Positions 44,042 to 55,070 of a DNA stretch of 64,000 nucleotides are shown here, piece by piece (the stretch's first letter is position 1; the number at the start of each line of letters is the position of its first letter). This DNA is from Acephala macrosclerotiorum. Taxonomy: Eukaryota; Ascomycota; Leotiomycetes; Helotiales; Mollisiaceae. The stretch spans positions 98,756 to 162,755 of the forward strand of contig MU119321.1 of NCBI GenBank assembly GCA_014904845.1. The letters run 5' to 3'. The notes beneath the pieces were generated by a model. That model worked only from the letters and a program-made list of their open reading frames with translations, was not told the origin of the DNA and did not search any database. Both the position numbers and the translations under genes were made by a program.

Positions 44042-46419
44042 ATGCCTCTCCTCGAGAAGCTCTCCTCCATGAAGGGAGAGAAGACACCCGTCAACGAGAA
44101 GCTTCCGGAGAGCGTTGCCCCAGTCGCAGCAGCAGCACAATCAAACCCGAAAGAAGCCCCTCCCTCCTACGCAGTCACCGACCCCGTCGTCAACGATGCC
44201 ACCCCTCCAGGTCCTACCGAAGCAGAGCTCAACTCCGCATTCGCCACCCTGACCCTCTCCTCCACCCCCAAAGACTTCCCAGACGCAGACACCTGCCTCG
44301 CACACCTCAAACTCCTCTCCACATTCCACAACCTGAAAGAAGACATCGGATACACAGATGGATTATTCAACCTCTGGGATGCGAGATGTGAGATGGTAGA
44401 GAATAGGGATGAGACGTTAGCGAAGATGAGGGAGAAGAGGTGGGCGCTTTATATTGCGAGGGCGGTGGAGCGGTTTGAGGACTGGTGGTTGGGGGCGTTG
44501 GTTAATTTAGAGCCGAGTAGGAGGTTAGAGGGGAAGGAGATGGTTATTAGTAATGCGGATTTTGTGAGCTTTACGAAGAGGGGGACGCCGAAGGAGTGGA
44601 CGACGAATATGCTGCCTCCTGTTGGTGAGTTTCCTTACGAATATTATTCTCGCAGCTACTGATTTTCGCAGATGTTCTTATGGTTTGGCACGCATTCATG
44701 CTCAATCCGAGAAACTATGAAGAAGATTGTGTTCGGTTTGGTCTCAAGGATCTGTGGGCGACTGGTATGCCGTGGACGGCTGTTGATGCTGCAATCGATA
44801 CTAGCTTCAACTACACTGTTCCTGAGGAGGCGAAAGTGCACTTCACCAGAGCCACTGGACATCACTGGAACAACGCCGAAGACTCCTTGATCAAGCAGCT
44901 TCATTGTCCAAGATGTACCCAGGCACTCGAAATTCCATGGACCACATGCTGTCAAAGCGAGAAGACGCCTGCCAAAGAGATTGTCGACATGAGTGGCCAA
45001 GGTTACGGTGATCGAGATCTATCTTACTTCTGCAACAAATGTGGTAGCGAGATCAATCACGACATCCTCCGCGTCGCCAAGTTCAAGAAGGACACCGAGA
45101 ATTTCATCATGAAAGATTGGCCTCTCGGAGGCACGGTCTTATCGCCAACGACTGGCGCCCCTGCTGCACCAACTGCCGGAGAGTGGAGTACATACCCGTG
45201 CACCTTTCCCAACAGACTTGTTGGCATCGAACTACGATCCAAAGTCATTGAACTTCTCAACAATGGCAGCTTGAGTGGCAACCCCACCATGAATGATGTC
45301 AAGGAGCTGATCGAGAACGCAATCAAAGACAGAAATGTTGTCAAGAAAGTCAATAGCAAGTCTGTGTTCGAGAGTGGTGTTCTGAAACGGCAAGAACGAC
45401 TGGCCATTCGTAAGATGATGTCCAGATACTGGGAGAACCCTTCCATCTTCGCTCTCGAGCTTGGCGGAGCTGTGATCAGGCAGAGTGTCTTTGTTGACAA
45501 GATGCATCAGATTGACTGGCTTCATTCTCCTGCCGCTCGTCAGACGATGGACCGCCTTCTCCAGAAATACGCTCGCTTCATCCACATCATTGCCACACAC
45601 CCTCTCAACGTCGCGATCCCAACTCTCGACGTCGACCTCGGTTGGCACACCCACCAACTTTCACCAAAGTCATACTTCGACTACAGCATAATTAAATGCA
45701 AAAAGTTCATCGACCACGACGACAAAATGGACGAAGACGCCCTCTCTACCGGCTTCGAATGGACTAGCAAAACGTACCAAAAACTCTTCAATGAAGTATA
45801 CTCCGAATGCACATGCTGGTACTGCGAAGCCATCCGCTCCAAACACATCTCGTCCTCGTCAAAGGTCTTCGGAACATCCAAACACGAAAAAGTCCTGAAT
45901 AATTTCTACGATTCTGGAGCAGCGAAACTTTGTCCCCCAGATAACTCCGCTCATATCTCCTCTCATAACGCGGTCAAACCTCTGGAATCCGATGCTAGGG
46001 CAGCAGTCTACGCCGCTTTGAGGAAGAGACGAGAAATCGAGCTCGAGGAGGCGTATAAGAAGGCTTGTAAGAGGGCTCAGGCTAAAGGACGACCGGTGCC
46101 CCCGAGACACGACTATTATTATGGTGCGTGGGGATATCCTTATTTGATGTATGGGCCTTTCATGGCATATCCGATGATGGGAGGCATGTATTATGCTGGT
46201 GATCCTTGCATGATGCCTATGGGTGCGGGCATGGTTGGGAACTGTGCTGCTGGGACTTGTTCTGGTGGTGTGGCGGCTGGGGGTTGTGGTGGGCCGGGCG
46301 GATGTGGGAATGGTGGTGGTTGTGGCGGAGGTGGAATGGGAGGTTGTGGTGGTGGTGGAGGGTGCGGAGGGGGTGGAGGATGTGGAGGTGGGGGTGGGTG
46401 TGGTGGTGGAGGTGGTTAG
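44042..46419 (+). CDS. Glycine-rich domain-containing protein (GRDP/DUF1399-like), 776 aa
   Basis: Exons 44042-44624 and 44672-46419, one 47-nt intron with CTACTGAT branch. The region after ~residue 85 has the GRDP-type core: AHLKLLSTFHNLKEDIGYTD, DVLMVWHAFMLNPRNYEEDC and the second block LDVDLGWHTHQLSPKSYFDY, with the WHAFMLNP/WHTHQLSP pair that marks the family. In between are two CxxC pairs (CPRC, CNKC) that could bind zinc. The last ~40 residues are an almost pure Gly/Cys tract, with runs of four to five Gly separated by single Cys. An aromatic/Met-rich stretch (YYYGAWGYPYLMYGPF) precedes it. Plant GRDPs act in stress and developmental signalling; no function is established for the fungal form. 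No signal peptide. Intact, in contrast to its neighbours. Confidence 0.85.
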
Positions 46420-47056
46420 ATGATTGATTGATTGATTGCTTGCTTGATGGTGATGAATGGGGTGTGATACCTGGGCCGTTGGTCTTTTTAGTTTGTCATA
46501 ACGAAGGACGAAGATTTATGATTTTTAGAATTGCTTCCATCCCAGAAACGTGACGATACCCACGTCGTTCCTTGCTTGATGATAAGAATGATATGCTCTT
46601 CGATCTGGCCTCGTTTCGAGTGCCGATATCATTTCACGTGTTCTTTTGTAATCTCCAAAGTTTTGTTGCACATCGCAAGAGCGACGGTTTTGGAGGGTTT
46701 TGAGATTTCAACGGTTTTGGGACGGTTTGGTACGGTTGAGGCGGTTTTCAGCTTTGGGGTTGTTTAGTGGGGTGAACGACTGTAGGATGCTTGAGAGAGG
46801 GACGTTTTGATTCAGGGCCTGGAAAAGACAAGTAAATCTTAGTCTTCAATTGAAATTTCCTTCCTTGTGTTTCTTTTCAAAAGAAAAGAGTTGTAACTTC
46901 CAGAAAAGGGGGACAGAAACTGCTTTCCTAAAAATAGCTTGTCAGAATCACGTGCAACCCGGCGCGTCCACCAAATTTACCTCCGACATTTCAGTCGCGA
47001 TCCCCTATTTCTAAACTTCTACACCTCTTTTCTTCACAACTGCAAATGCAGTCCTC
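46420..47056. promoter_or_regulatory. Upstream region of the Ted1-type gene
   Basis: Contains CACGTG at 46635-46640 and 46949-46954, and an exact copy of the 14-mer TGTTGCACATCGCA at 46664-46677 that also occurs at 7629. A short + frame here is chance. The second E-box is about 100 bp before the start codon. Confidence 0.45.
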
Positions 47057-48847
47057 ATGTTCCTTCTCTGCGTGCTCCGATACGCATTATTCATTCTTGT
47101 GCCACTCTCTTTAATCCTTTCATCGTATCTGTACCTTTACCCTGTATTCCATCTCTGCGCATTCCCTGCTCCTCACAATGACAACGTCGCCAGCTCTCGT
47201 GCTTCGAGCTACCTCACCACTCTCCTCCAGCATACACCTTTCGCCAGTGATAATGAGGATGACGGGATGATAGCGCCATTCAGATTGCTTGCTCTAGGAG
47301 ACCCACAGCTCGAAGGCGACTCCTCAATCGACAACGTCGAATCTACGAAGCTACCTCACCTGCATAATTTCCTCGACAACGTATTCACGAACTCAGGTTC
47401 CCACAATCCTCTACAGAGATTGCGACACAGTCTCCACGACCTAATCGATTTCTGGCTCGACGATCTACCGAAAGCGGCAGAGGTGTGGAGAAAGAGGTTG
47501 GATCATGTAGGGAATGATTATTATCTTGGACATATCTATCGCGCTCTACATTGGTGGGCGGGACCTAGTCATGTTACTGTTCTCGGCGACCTTGTTGGGA
47601 GTCAATGGGTTGATGACGCGGAATTCGAGGCTCGAGGATGGAGATTCTGGAACAGGGTATTCAACGGAGGTGTTAAGATCGACGAGGGATTGATGAGTCA
47701 GCCGGGTGAGGAGATACAGGCTATGATACTTGGAGAGGAGAAAGAAGAGTGGAAGATGAGGATTATTAATGTTGCCGGGAATCATGATATTGGGTACGCG
47801 GGCGATTTGGACCAGGCACGGATGGCGCGGTTCACGAGGATGTTTGGGAAGGCGAATTATGAGATGAGGTTCCATCTTCCGGCCAACACTACTGAAGACG
47901 AAGGGGAAGAGAAAGAGATCCCGGAACTGAGAATCATTGTCTTGAATGATATGAATCTCGACACGCCGGCTGGAACGAAAGAGCTCCAAGACGAGACGTA
48001 TAATTTCTTGAATGGGGTGATCACCACTTCAAGAGAAGTTACTCGAGCAGCGCACTTCACGATTGTGTTGACGCATATCCCGTTGTTCAAAGAGGAAGGA
48101 ATTTGTGTCGATGGCCCATTCTTCGATTTCTTCGACGGCGAATTCGGGAATGGAGTTAAGGAGCAGAACCATCTGTCTAGAGATGCCAGCAAAGGTTTCC
48201 TAGAAGGCATCTTCGGCATGAGTGGTAACACCGACGTTCCAGGTCTCGGCTTTGGTCGTCACGGCGTCATTCTCAATGGACATGATCATGAAGGTTGTGA
48301 TGTCTATCATTACATCAACCAATCTTCTCCACCAGAGAGAGAATGGCAAGCTTCCAGATATCCTCAAGCAGTTGTCACCGGAGTGACGGAAGAGATCGAT
48401 ATCCCAGGCCTGCGAGAGTTGACACTAAGATCCATGATGGGTGACTTTGGGGGAAATGCAGGATTATTGAGTCTCTGGTTTGATAGGGAAGAATGGGATT
48501 GGAGGTTCGAGTTCGTGAATTGCGCGTTGGGGACACAGCATATTTGGTGGATAGTCCATATTTTGGATTTGATCACCTCGGGCTTTGGGATTGCATATGT
48601 GGTTTTGGCTATTATCCAATCGATTCCGGAGAGACCCGCTGGACTGGGCGATGGGAAGGTCGGGAAACCAAACGGTGCTGCAAAAGGCTCATCGCCAAAG
48701 AAGTCGAATGGGCATGCGATACCACAGCATACTATCACGACCTTGATCGCGGAAGAGAAAGATACAGGGAAAGGGAGTTTGAGGAAGAATAGCAAGGCGG
48801 TCTTAAACGGGTCGATTCCGGATGGTCCCAAGGCACTGGATCGCTGA
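47057..48847 (+). CDS. TED1: Ted1/PGAP5-type GPI-remodelling metallophosphoesterase, 596 aa
   Basis: Intronless. Ted1/PGAP5 removes an ethanolamine phosphate from GPI glycans in the ER, a step needed for GPI-protein export. Residues 4-30 form an N-terminal transmembrane anchor (LLCVLRYALFILVPLSLILS). The calcineurin-like metallophosphoesterase core shows LLALGDPQLEGD (~82-93), VTVLGDLVGSQW, INVAGNHDIGYAGD, IVLTHIPLF and VILNGHDHEGCDVYHY, supplying the expected Asp/His/Asn metal ligands. A second hydrophobic segment near residue 500 (HILDLITSGFGIAYVVLAII) is the C-terminal membrane anchor. It is followed by a Lys/Ser-rich tail without the canonical KKxx motif. NGHDHEGCD favours Ted1 over its paralogue Cdc1. 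It is preceded by E-boxes. Confidence 0.88.
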   Translation: MFLLCVLRYALFILVPLSLILSSYLYLYPVFHLCAFPAPHNDNVASSRASSYLTTLLQHTPFASDNEDDGMIAPFRLLALGDPQLEGDSSIDNVESTKLPHLHNFLDNVFTNSGSHNPLQRLRHSLHDLIDFWLDDLPKAAEVWRKRLDHVGNDYYLGHIYRALHWWAGPSHVTVLGDLVGSQWVDDAEFEARGWRFWNRVFNGGVKIDEGLMSQPGEEIQAMILGEEKEEWKMRIINVAGNHDIGYAGDLDQARMARFTRMFGKANYEMRFHLPANTTEDEGEEKEIPELRIIVLNDMNLDTPAGTKELQDETYNFLNGVITTSREVTRAAHFTIVLTHIPLFKEEGICVDGPFFDFFDGEFGNGVKEQNHLSRDASKGFLEGIFGMSGNTDVPGLGFGRHGVILNGHDHEGCDVYHYINQSSPPEREWQASRYPQAVVTGVTEEIDIPGLRELTLRSMMGDFGGNAGLLSLWFDREEWDWRFEFVNCALGTQHIWWIVHILDLITSGFGIAYVVLAIIQSIPERPAGLGDGKVGKPNGAAKGSSPKKSNGHAIPQHTITTLIAEEKDTGKGSLRKNSKAVLNGSIPDGPKALDR

Positions 48848-49477
48848 AATGAAATGTACTGCCACTTACAAGCTCCAGTCATTTATCATACACTGGCTGC
48901 CGTGATATGATGCGCATGTTACAAAGGCCTACGAGATTGAAAGCACTTCCTCCAACTACCCACTATCGTCTCTGCTCCCAGGCTGCCACAAGTGCTTAGA
49001 GGCTTGTGAATTGACAAGTGTCAATGAGACCTAGTTTAATTGTTGAAGTTATATGAGCTCGTTGTTTGATGATTCTTGAGTAGGTACATTCTCTTCATCG
49101 AGTTACGAAGGTGCGCATCTTGCTTTCGATTCTATGATTCAAGACGAGGAGGACTACCTTCACGGTTACGGTGACGACGAAGACGAAGTCGAAGTCGTAC
49201 ATACAAGCAATGAAACTTCAGATAAAGAATTTTTTGTACTGGGCAGAATTGGTTGACGGAGGATGACATAGGAAGATACTTGGTTCGTCTCGGGAGCTAC
49301 ATGAATAGCGGGTCCACACAAATCTACCAGCTTTGGGTTTGGGTTATGGTTTACTCCTTGAACAGCCTAGTCCTTGAGTTCGTGTTGCCTTCTGCAAATA
49401 ATCCAGATAGATGTTAATCTCCTTGTTCGTCTCTTGAACACAATCGCTCTACCCATCCAACGATCAAAAACGCAGTC
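48848..49477. other. Gap upstream of the 2EXR cluster
   Basis: No gene recognised. Local repeats of GACGA/GAAGTCGAAGTCG near 49170-49195. Confidence 0.4.
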
Positions 49478-50104
49478 ATGGCTACAGAAGCATCAGTGGT
49501 ACCTGCACCACTCGCACAAACCCTCGAACGATTTTCCGAACTTCCATTCGAACTAAGAGTCGAAATATGGAGATGGGCACCCTGAATACGAGTACTCCTA
49601 GTCCTCTTCGATCATCAAAATCTCCAATGGGAAATACTCTCCGACTCAGTAGAATTTGAACCCGTCGAAATTGCATGCAAAGAAGCTCGACAGAGTTTCA
49701 AGCGTCTTTTAGGCGTCTTGTTTCATCCTCGCAGAGACATATTGCTCCTGGCAGGCCTAAAGCTTGTTCATCGCCCGACCTCGAGATTGTTCTTCAACAT
49801 TAGCAACCTTGATCAAGTACAACATGTAGCTTTTACCGCCAAAGTTTTTCAACCACTCCGACATCGCAATGACTTTTACCCCACTCTACCGCCTTCTGTT
49901 ACTACGATTCTGCAAAGGTTTGAGGGACTAGTTCAATTTACATTTGTCGCCTCAGACTCATTCGATTGTAAGGAGCAGACGATGTGCGGTGAGATGGGAG
50001 AGCAGACGAGGTTCTCCTACATCAAAGAAGAGCGCAAATACAATGATCTTGTAGCGCCAGCACGAGCTGCCCTAGGTCCTGCACAATACTCTTCGATTGA
50101 CTAA
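49478..50104 (+). pseudogene. 2EXR-domain gene with premature TGA, intronless and short
   Basis: Opens at an ATG with LERFSELPFELRVEIWRWAP (2EXR). A TGA at 49583-49585 (codon 36) stands where the intact copy at 51.8 kb has Arg, so CGA to TGA explains it. The frame then continues through EILSDSVEFEPVEIACKEAR, FKRLLGVLFHPRRDILLL, VQHVAFTAKVFQPLRHRNDF and FEGLVQFTFVASDSFD. It lacks the acidic C-terminal half and ends at 50104. No intron at the position where two paralogues have one. Confidence 0.7.
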
Positions 50105-50568
50105 GGAAAGGATACATGAGATGGATCTGTGTGCCATTGAAGAGTGGACCTTGTGCATGATGATTAAACATCCTGGAACTTGGGATACACTATTATCGGA
50201 GAGGGTTGGAGTATTTAGTTTGCATCGCATTGAACCTGGGTCCAACTTCTTCAAGTCCTTATCAAGTCGCAGGATATTGTATACTTCAGTAATTGAGAAT
50301 TGAAAAAAGAAAACTTCAGTCTCTTAACCAATGTCGAAAGCACTTGCTGTTTTCAACTTCAACTCTCCTTTGTACTATATGAAATAATTTAATAACATTT
50401 TCATATTTGTTCCAGACAGATAGCTAGTGAGGTCGGGGAGGAAGTCCGTGCTGGGCAAGCGTGATTTAGCGTCTTTTTGGCGTTCGTCATCTTCCCTTCA
50501 CGCTAATCTTTTGTTTACTTCCCTTCCTTTTCAATCCTAGACAACATCAACCCATCGACGCAAGAATC

Positions 50569-51747
50569 ATGACTACGGAGCCGCCATTGCAGAAATTCGA
50601 CCAGTTCTCCAATCTCCCGAACGAGTTGAAATGCCAAGTATGGAGCTATGTGTTATGTCGTCGAATACTACAAGTTTATTATGATCCAGACAAGGTCTGC
50701 TGGCGCGTCTGCCAGGACTCTTAGAAGCCAGATCCGATCTCTCAAGTCAACTCGCAAGCCCGTCAGAGCTATATATCCTTCCTTGGCATTGCTGTACATC
50801 CTCAGCGAGATAATATCCTAAGCAGCGATCCTAAATTCGCGTACAGGGTGTTCCAAAAAGGCCCGCTGGACGCGGAGAACATACAGCGACCCGAGTACAT
50901 CTCCTTCTCGGGTGTTGTCTGGTACGTCAATAATTTCTGAACTTCAAAGATGCCAGGAATTGGAGCGACGTGTCCAAAAAGAGTATGCTGACACTCCGTT
51001 AGGTAAGGTCTACGGCATACAAACCATTCTTTTCCCTCCGCGAGTATTTCACCTACTGCAGTTTTGCAGAAGTTTACGGCTCTGAAGGACTTCACCCTGG
51101 CAATTGCTGACGAAGACGACGTGGAGCTGGAGACAAGTTCATATGGCTACACCGGAGAGTGGACTGGAGAGAAATCAGACGAGTGGAACGGCGATATAAT
51201 TGGCTGGGATTCAGATGAGGAGGAACAGCTTCGCCAAGTTGCAAAGAAGCGAGTAGCGGTTTCCAGGGATTTGCTTAGCAAGATGGGAGTTGAATCAGTC
51301 GAGCTAGAAGAGAGTGGTGGCATGTCTCAGGCGGCTAAGGCCGAGAGGTTTTTACGAGGTCTGGAAGAGCGCCAGATAGGCCAATTTATCGAGCAAGGCT
51401 ATCCTCGAAGGAAGGGTATCCTGAGGTGGCAAACATGGCATCTAGGGTCACTTGGGTCGCTTCGAGAAATTACTCTTTGAAGATGATATATCGTTGGTTT
51501 TGTGGAGAGAAAAACGTGCCAATCCCGAGTGGAAGCCTCCCAAATTTCATGTTCGCGAGCTAGAAGAAGGGGAGATGCCATCTGAGGATGACGGAGACAC
51601 GGAGTGGGAGAATCTGACAATGAAGACGAGGAGGATCTTGACGATTATACAGAGGAGGAAGATGAAGACGTGAGCGGAGACCCCAGTGATACCGATAGGA
51701 CTTCGAGCGGTGAAGCGGGGGCGGGGTCGCGGGGCGGGATTACATGA
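50569..51747 (+). pseudogene. 2EXR-domain gene with two stops and two frameshifts
   Basis: Exon 1 50569-50921, intron 50922-51002, exon 2 from 51003. KFDQFSNLPNELKCQVWSYV (2EXR); a TAG at 50722-50724 before KPDPISQVNSQARQSY; PEYISFSGVV and a Trp codon split TG|G across the intron. Then TAA at 51004-51006 where the intact copy has Gln (WQGLRH), then GLRHTNHSFPSASISPTAVL, SSYGYTGEWTGEKSDEW and AKAERFLRGLEERQIGQFIE. Frameshifts at ~51430 and ~51610 follow, after which ENGDTEWE-type and SDNEDEEDLDDYTEEEDED acidic sequence resumes, ending at 51747. CAA/CAG to TAA/TAG transitions explain the stops. Confidence 0.75.
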
Positions 51748-51821
51748 TTCGATTCTGAAGACTCCCCCTTCACCAAATTTCAATCACCTCACATTCATCC
51801 AACTTAATTAAATGCCACATC

Positions 51822-52901
51822 ATGTCCGCAAACACTGGCATTGCCAGTATGGGTACCTTCAACAACTTCTCGCTGCTACCATTCGAATTGAGAGTTCAGA
51901 TTTGGAATTGGGCTCCCCGCAGACGCGTTCTGCAAGCTACCTACTCGCTTTCTGCGCAACACCCAAGATGGCAGATATGCAGCGACTCGGTAGCACCTGA
52001 TCCCGTCGAGAGAGTATGCAAAGAAGCTCGGCGGAGCTTCTCGCGATTTATGGGCGTCTTGTTCCATCCATGCACGGATATCCTTCTGATCAGCGACACG
52101 ACGTTTACAATTCGAGCAGTCCAGAAATCGTTCTACGAGATGGAACACATCAATCGTTTACAGCATATTGCTTTCACGGCTCCTGTATGGCAAGGCCTTC
52201 GACACACGCATCACGAATTCCCTACCGTTACCCTCTCTGCTGCCACGATCCTGCGAAAGCTCGAGGGCTTGACCCATTTCACACTGGCAGTCTCTGAGGA
52301 CGACAGTGCCGAAGAGGAGACTGGCTCTTATGGTTACGAAGGCGAATGGACTGAAGAAATGGCCGATGAGTGGGGCGATGTCGAACACGCCATGGACGAA
52401 GAACACTCTGATGAAGACCATGAAAACAACCATCCATTTCTAGCGCAATCACAAACTATACTGGAATCAGCGAACACATCTTCCGAAAAAGACGAGAATG
52501 GCGAATTGACACATGCTGTGAAAGCAGATCGATTCCTTCTCGACCTCGAGGAAAGAACGTTGGCCGACATGCTAGAGGAACCATATTCAAGACAAGAAGG
52601 CGTCCTAAGATTGCGTCCTGCTGATCACAGTGGATGTATGTTCTTCGAAGAACAGCACTCGTTTAAAAGTGATGTTATAAGGGTCTTCGTACGAGAGAAA
52701 TCTCTCCATCCAGATTGGAAATGGCCAAGAATCGATGTCCGGGAGATCGAAGAGGGAGAAATGCCACTGGATGAACAATACTTCAACTGGGACTATGATA
52801 GTTCAAATGAAGGCGGTTTGCCTGACTGGGACGATTCAGACAATGAAGAACGTCAGCTGGATTATCAACATTACTTGGGTGAAGAAGTATATGTTCCATA
52901 A
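51822..52901 (+). CDS. 2EXR-domain protein, intact copy, 359 aa
   Basis: A single open frame, starting MSANTGIASMGTFNNFSLLP. The 2EXR domain (residues ~13-45) reads FNNFSLLPFELRVQIWNWAP-RRRVLQ. Conserved downstream blocks are ICSDSVAPDPVERVCKEARR, MGVLFHPCTDILLISDTTF, LQHIAFTAPVWQGLRHTHHE, TGSYGYEGEWTEEMADEWGD, ELTHAVKADRFLLDLEERTL and VREIEEGEMPLDEQYF, and an acidic tail. It is the only copy of the local family with no lesion, and it lacks the intron that interrupts VW|(Q/H)GLRH in the copies at 40.4 and 50.9 kb. No signal peptide or membrane segment. Function unknown; the family is expanded in fungi. Confidence 0.85.
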   Translation: MSANTGIASMGTFNNFSLLPFELRVQIWNWAPRRRVLQATYSLSAQHPRWQICSDSVAPDPVERVCKEARRSFSRFMGVLFHPCTDILLISDTTFTIRAVQKSFYEMEHINRLQHIAFTAPVWQGLRHTHHEFPTVTLSAATILRKLEGLTHFTLAVSEDDSAEEETGSYGYEGEWTEEMADEWGDVEHAMDEEHSDEDHENNHPFLAQSQTILESANTSSEKDENGELTHAVKADRFLLDLEERTLADMLEEPYSRQEGVLRLRPADHSGCMFFEEQHSFKSDVIRVFVREKSLHPDWKWPRIDVREIEEGEMPLDEQYFNWDYDSSNEGGLPDWDDSDNEERQLDYQHYLGEEVYVP

Positions 52902-53401
52902 ATGACGACGCGCACATACATCGATGCATCTATCATCCTTTGTATGGTCTGGCAGCTTGCTGGTGGGCTCTATCCAAGTGAATTGGGTTGATCTATTGTA
53001 TACTCTATTTTTCACGTGAGTCTGCTACTTGGTCAATTTGCACGACGCCAGTCGCACCGTTCTTCCCACTTTTCTTTTTATATCACGTTGCTGTTCCCAA
53101 GTGCTTGGAGCATATGGTAGTCTTTGATCAAGTGTGTGGATCGAGAGGGCAATGCAACGCTATCTGGAAAAAATTTCGGAGTATGTTATTTTCTGTTAAT
53201 ACAGTTTTAAGATGTGTTACAAATTCCAAAATTGGAAAACTCTTCTCGGCTTCTCGATACAGCTCCGTAATTCTTCCCATCCATTTCTCGTAATCTCCTG
53301 TTGCTTCCGAATGCATCTAGATCAGGCACTCGCTCAGATTCAAGTTCAAAAAGCTAGACCTGAACGATTTGCTCTTTTTCACCAGCCTGCCCAGTTTCTC
53401 T
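52902..53401. other. Gap between 2EXR and the second oxidase relic
   Basis: No gene recognised; it presumably holds the convergent 3' ends. Confidence 0.45.
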
Positions 53402-55070
53402 CTAGTTGCTCCCGAGCTTGAAACCTCCCCAGTTCAAGCGAGTGAAGACTCCCAAGGGTTCATATGCATCCCGAATGCTTCTCATCCTCTGCACATTCTC
53501 CAGCCGGAAGCCAGCAAACGGATCTTGGAACTCGCCCGCATCACCCATGTAGATGAATTCAGATGAGAGGTTCAAAGCTTGGTTCTGAAGATGCCAGTAG
53601 TCGATCAGTTTTTGGGCCCAGTTGGTCATTCGAAGGTCGTCGACGGCGTTGGCCCATCCGGTCGAGAATTGGAACACTGAACGAGCCTGTTAGTTGGAGT
53701 GGGAGAGTGGTAGGAAGAGACGCGTACAGATCCATGACTGGTCACCATCCAGACCCCAGGTGTTACCGACGCCATTGTTCTTTGCGACACTGGCTGCGCT
53801 GGCTGGTAGGACGTTCATGACAAAAGTCGGCAGAAGTCCCTCTACGTCGCTAATTTCATCCACAGCAGTTTTCCAAGCCTCGTAGATCTTGGTCAGCTGA
53901 GTTGTGTTGGGCTTCATTGTCTTGTGGGCAAATTGTACGCTTTCCCATAGTCAGCATCAGACATCATCGAAAGCATAGTTCTTCGGCTTACCGCATCATC
54001 TGGTTTGAAGAATCGAGCTGAGAATGCCACTCAATGGGAGTCAGAGCATTGTTTAAAGTCAACGTTGACGGGATAGCCGAGAAGTTGGCGAAGCGGGAAG
54101 GCGGAGACTCAGTTCCCTCCTGCACACCCAACAACGAAGGTACAATCTCCCCCGTCGTCTGATTATAAGTAACACTAATAACAGACCCAGCAGCAATATC
54201 CGCAGGATCATTCTCAGCCATATTGACTGTCGCCTCAATGAACGCTGGAATAGCACTCTCATTAAACGTCTGAATCGTCGTACTGATATATGGAATTGGC
54301 AATGCGGTAATAGTGAACTTCGTCACGATACCAAAGTTATTTGCCCCACCTTTCAACGCCCAGAAGAGGTCAGGGTTGCTTGTCGAGTTGGCGATGACTG
54401 GGTCCCGTTTCCGAGGACGACGTCGTAGCTGACTATGTTGTCCATCGCCATACCGTATTTGTTGATCAGGTAGTGGGATCCGCCGATGAGCTCGAGGCCT
54501 GGGACACCGATGGTTTTGAGACGGCCGCCGATGCAGTATAGGCCGCGGGGTGAGAGAGCAGAGTAGACGTCTACCCATCTGTTCCCGGGACCGACTTCGA
54601 CGGTGGAGTTGTCATTGGCGATTGTGAGGTCTGTGAGGTTGTTCAGAGCAAGGAGAACGCCTTCGTTGATATTGTTGGAGCCGGGAAACTATCCCATCAG
54701 TCACAGTACTAGGGAGTTCACAGGTAGGATGTAGTACATACGTTCATATGTCCTCCTCCACGGATAGCAAACTGCGCACCACAAGATACAAAAGTCGAGA
54801 CCGCATCAGCGACCTGGCTCGCATCCGATGGCATGAAGATACACCCCGGCAGAAGATCAGCGCGAATATCCCAATAATCGGTCGCCTCTGCGGTGTAATT
54901 TGTCGAGTTCGGGAGGATCACTAAATCGCCATAGGTGGAAGCAAGTTGGGTACACGCACAATTCGCGCCTGTGGTCAGGTTCGTGATGGTGAGGTTTTGC
55001 GCAGACACGAGGCTGGCAGTCAGGAGAACGCCGACAAAGGACGATTTGAAGGCATGACGGGAAAGAGACT
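53402..55070 (-). pseudogene. Berberine-bridge-type FAD oxidoreductase, near-intact but frame-disrupted
   Basis: Minus strand exons: ~55070-54742, 54688-53992, 53939-53728, 53676-53402; introns 53, 52 and 51 nt. A signal peptide (FKSSFVGVLLTASLVSA) precedes QNLTITN. FAD_binding_4 blocks: PGCIFMPSDASQVADAVSTF, IRGGGHMNFPGSNNINEGVL (His for flavin attachment present), VEVGPGNRWVDVYSALSPRG and GVPGLELIGGSHYLINKYG. Then a 2-nt insertion after VVLGNGT before [20 protein letters not shown], and the normal C-terminus YEPLGVFTRLNWGGFKLGSN. The start codon is missing: TTTAGTCTCTT is read where TTTATGTCTCTT would give Met-Ser-Leu, so one T appears deleted. Two small lesions in an otherwise clean gene suggest a recent pseudogene or sequence errors. 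Confidence 0.75.

Noticed and set aside
46206..46427. Trp/Gly-rich and Val-rich frames overlapping the end of the GRDP-like gene
   Set aside because: They are out-of-frame readings of the repetitive Gly/Cys codons.
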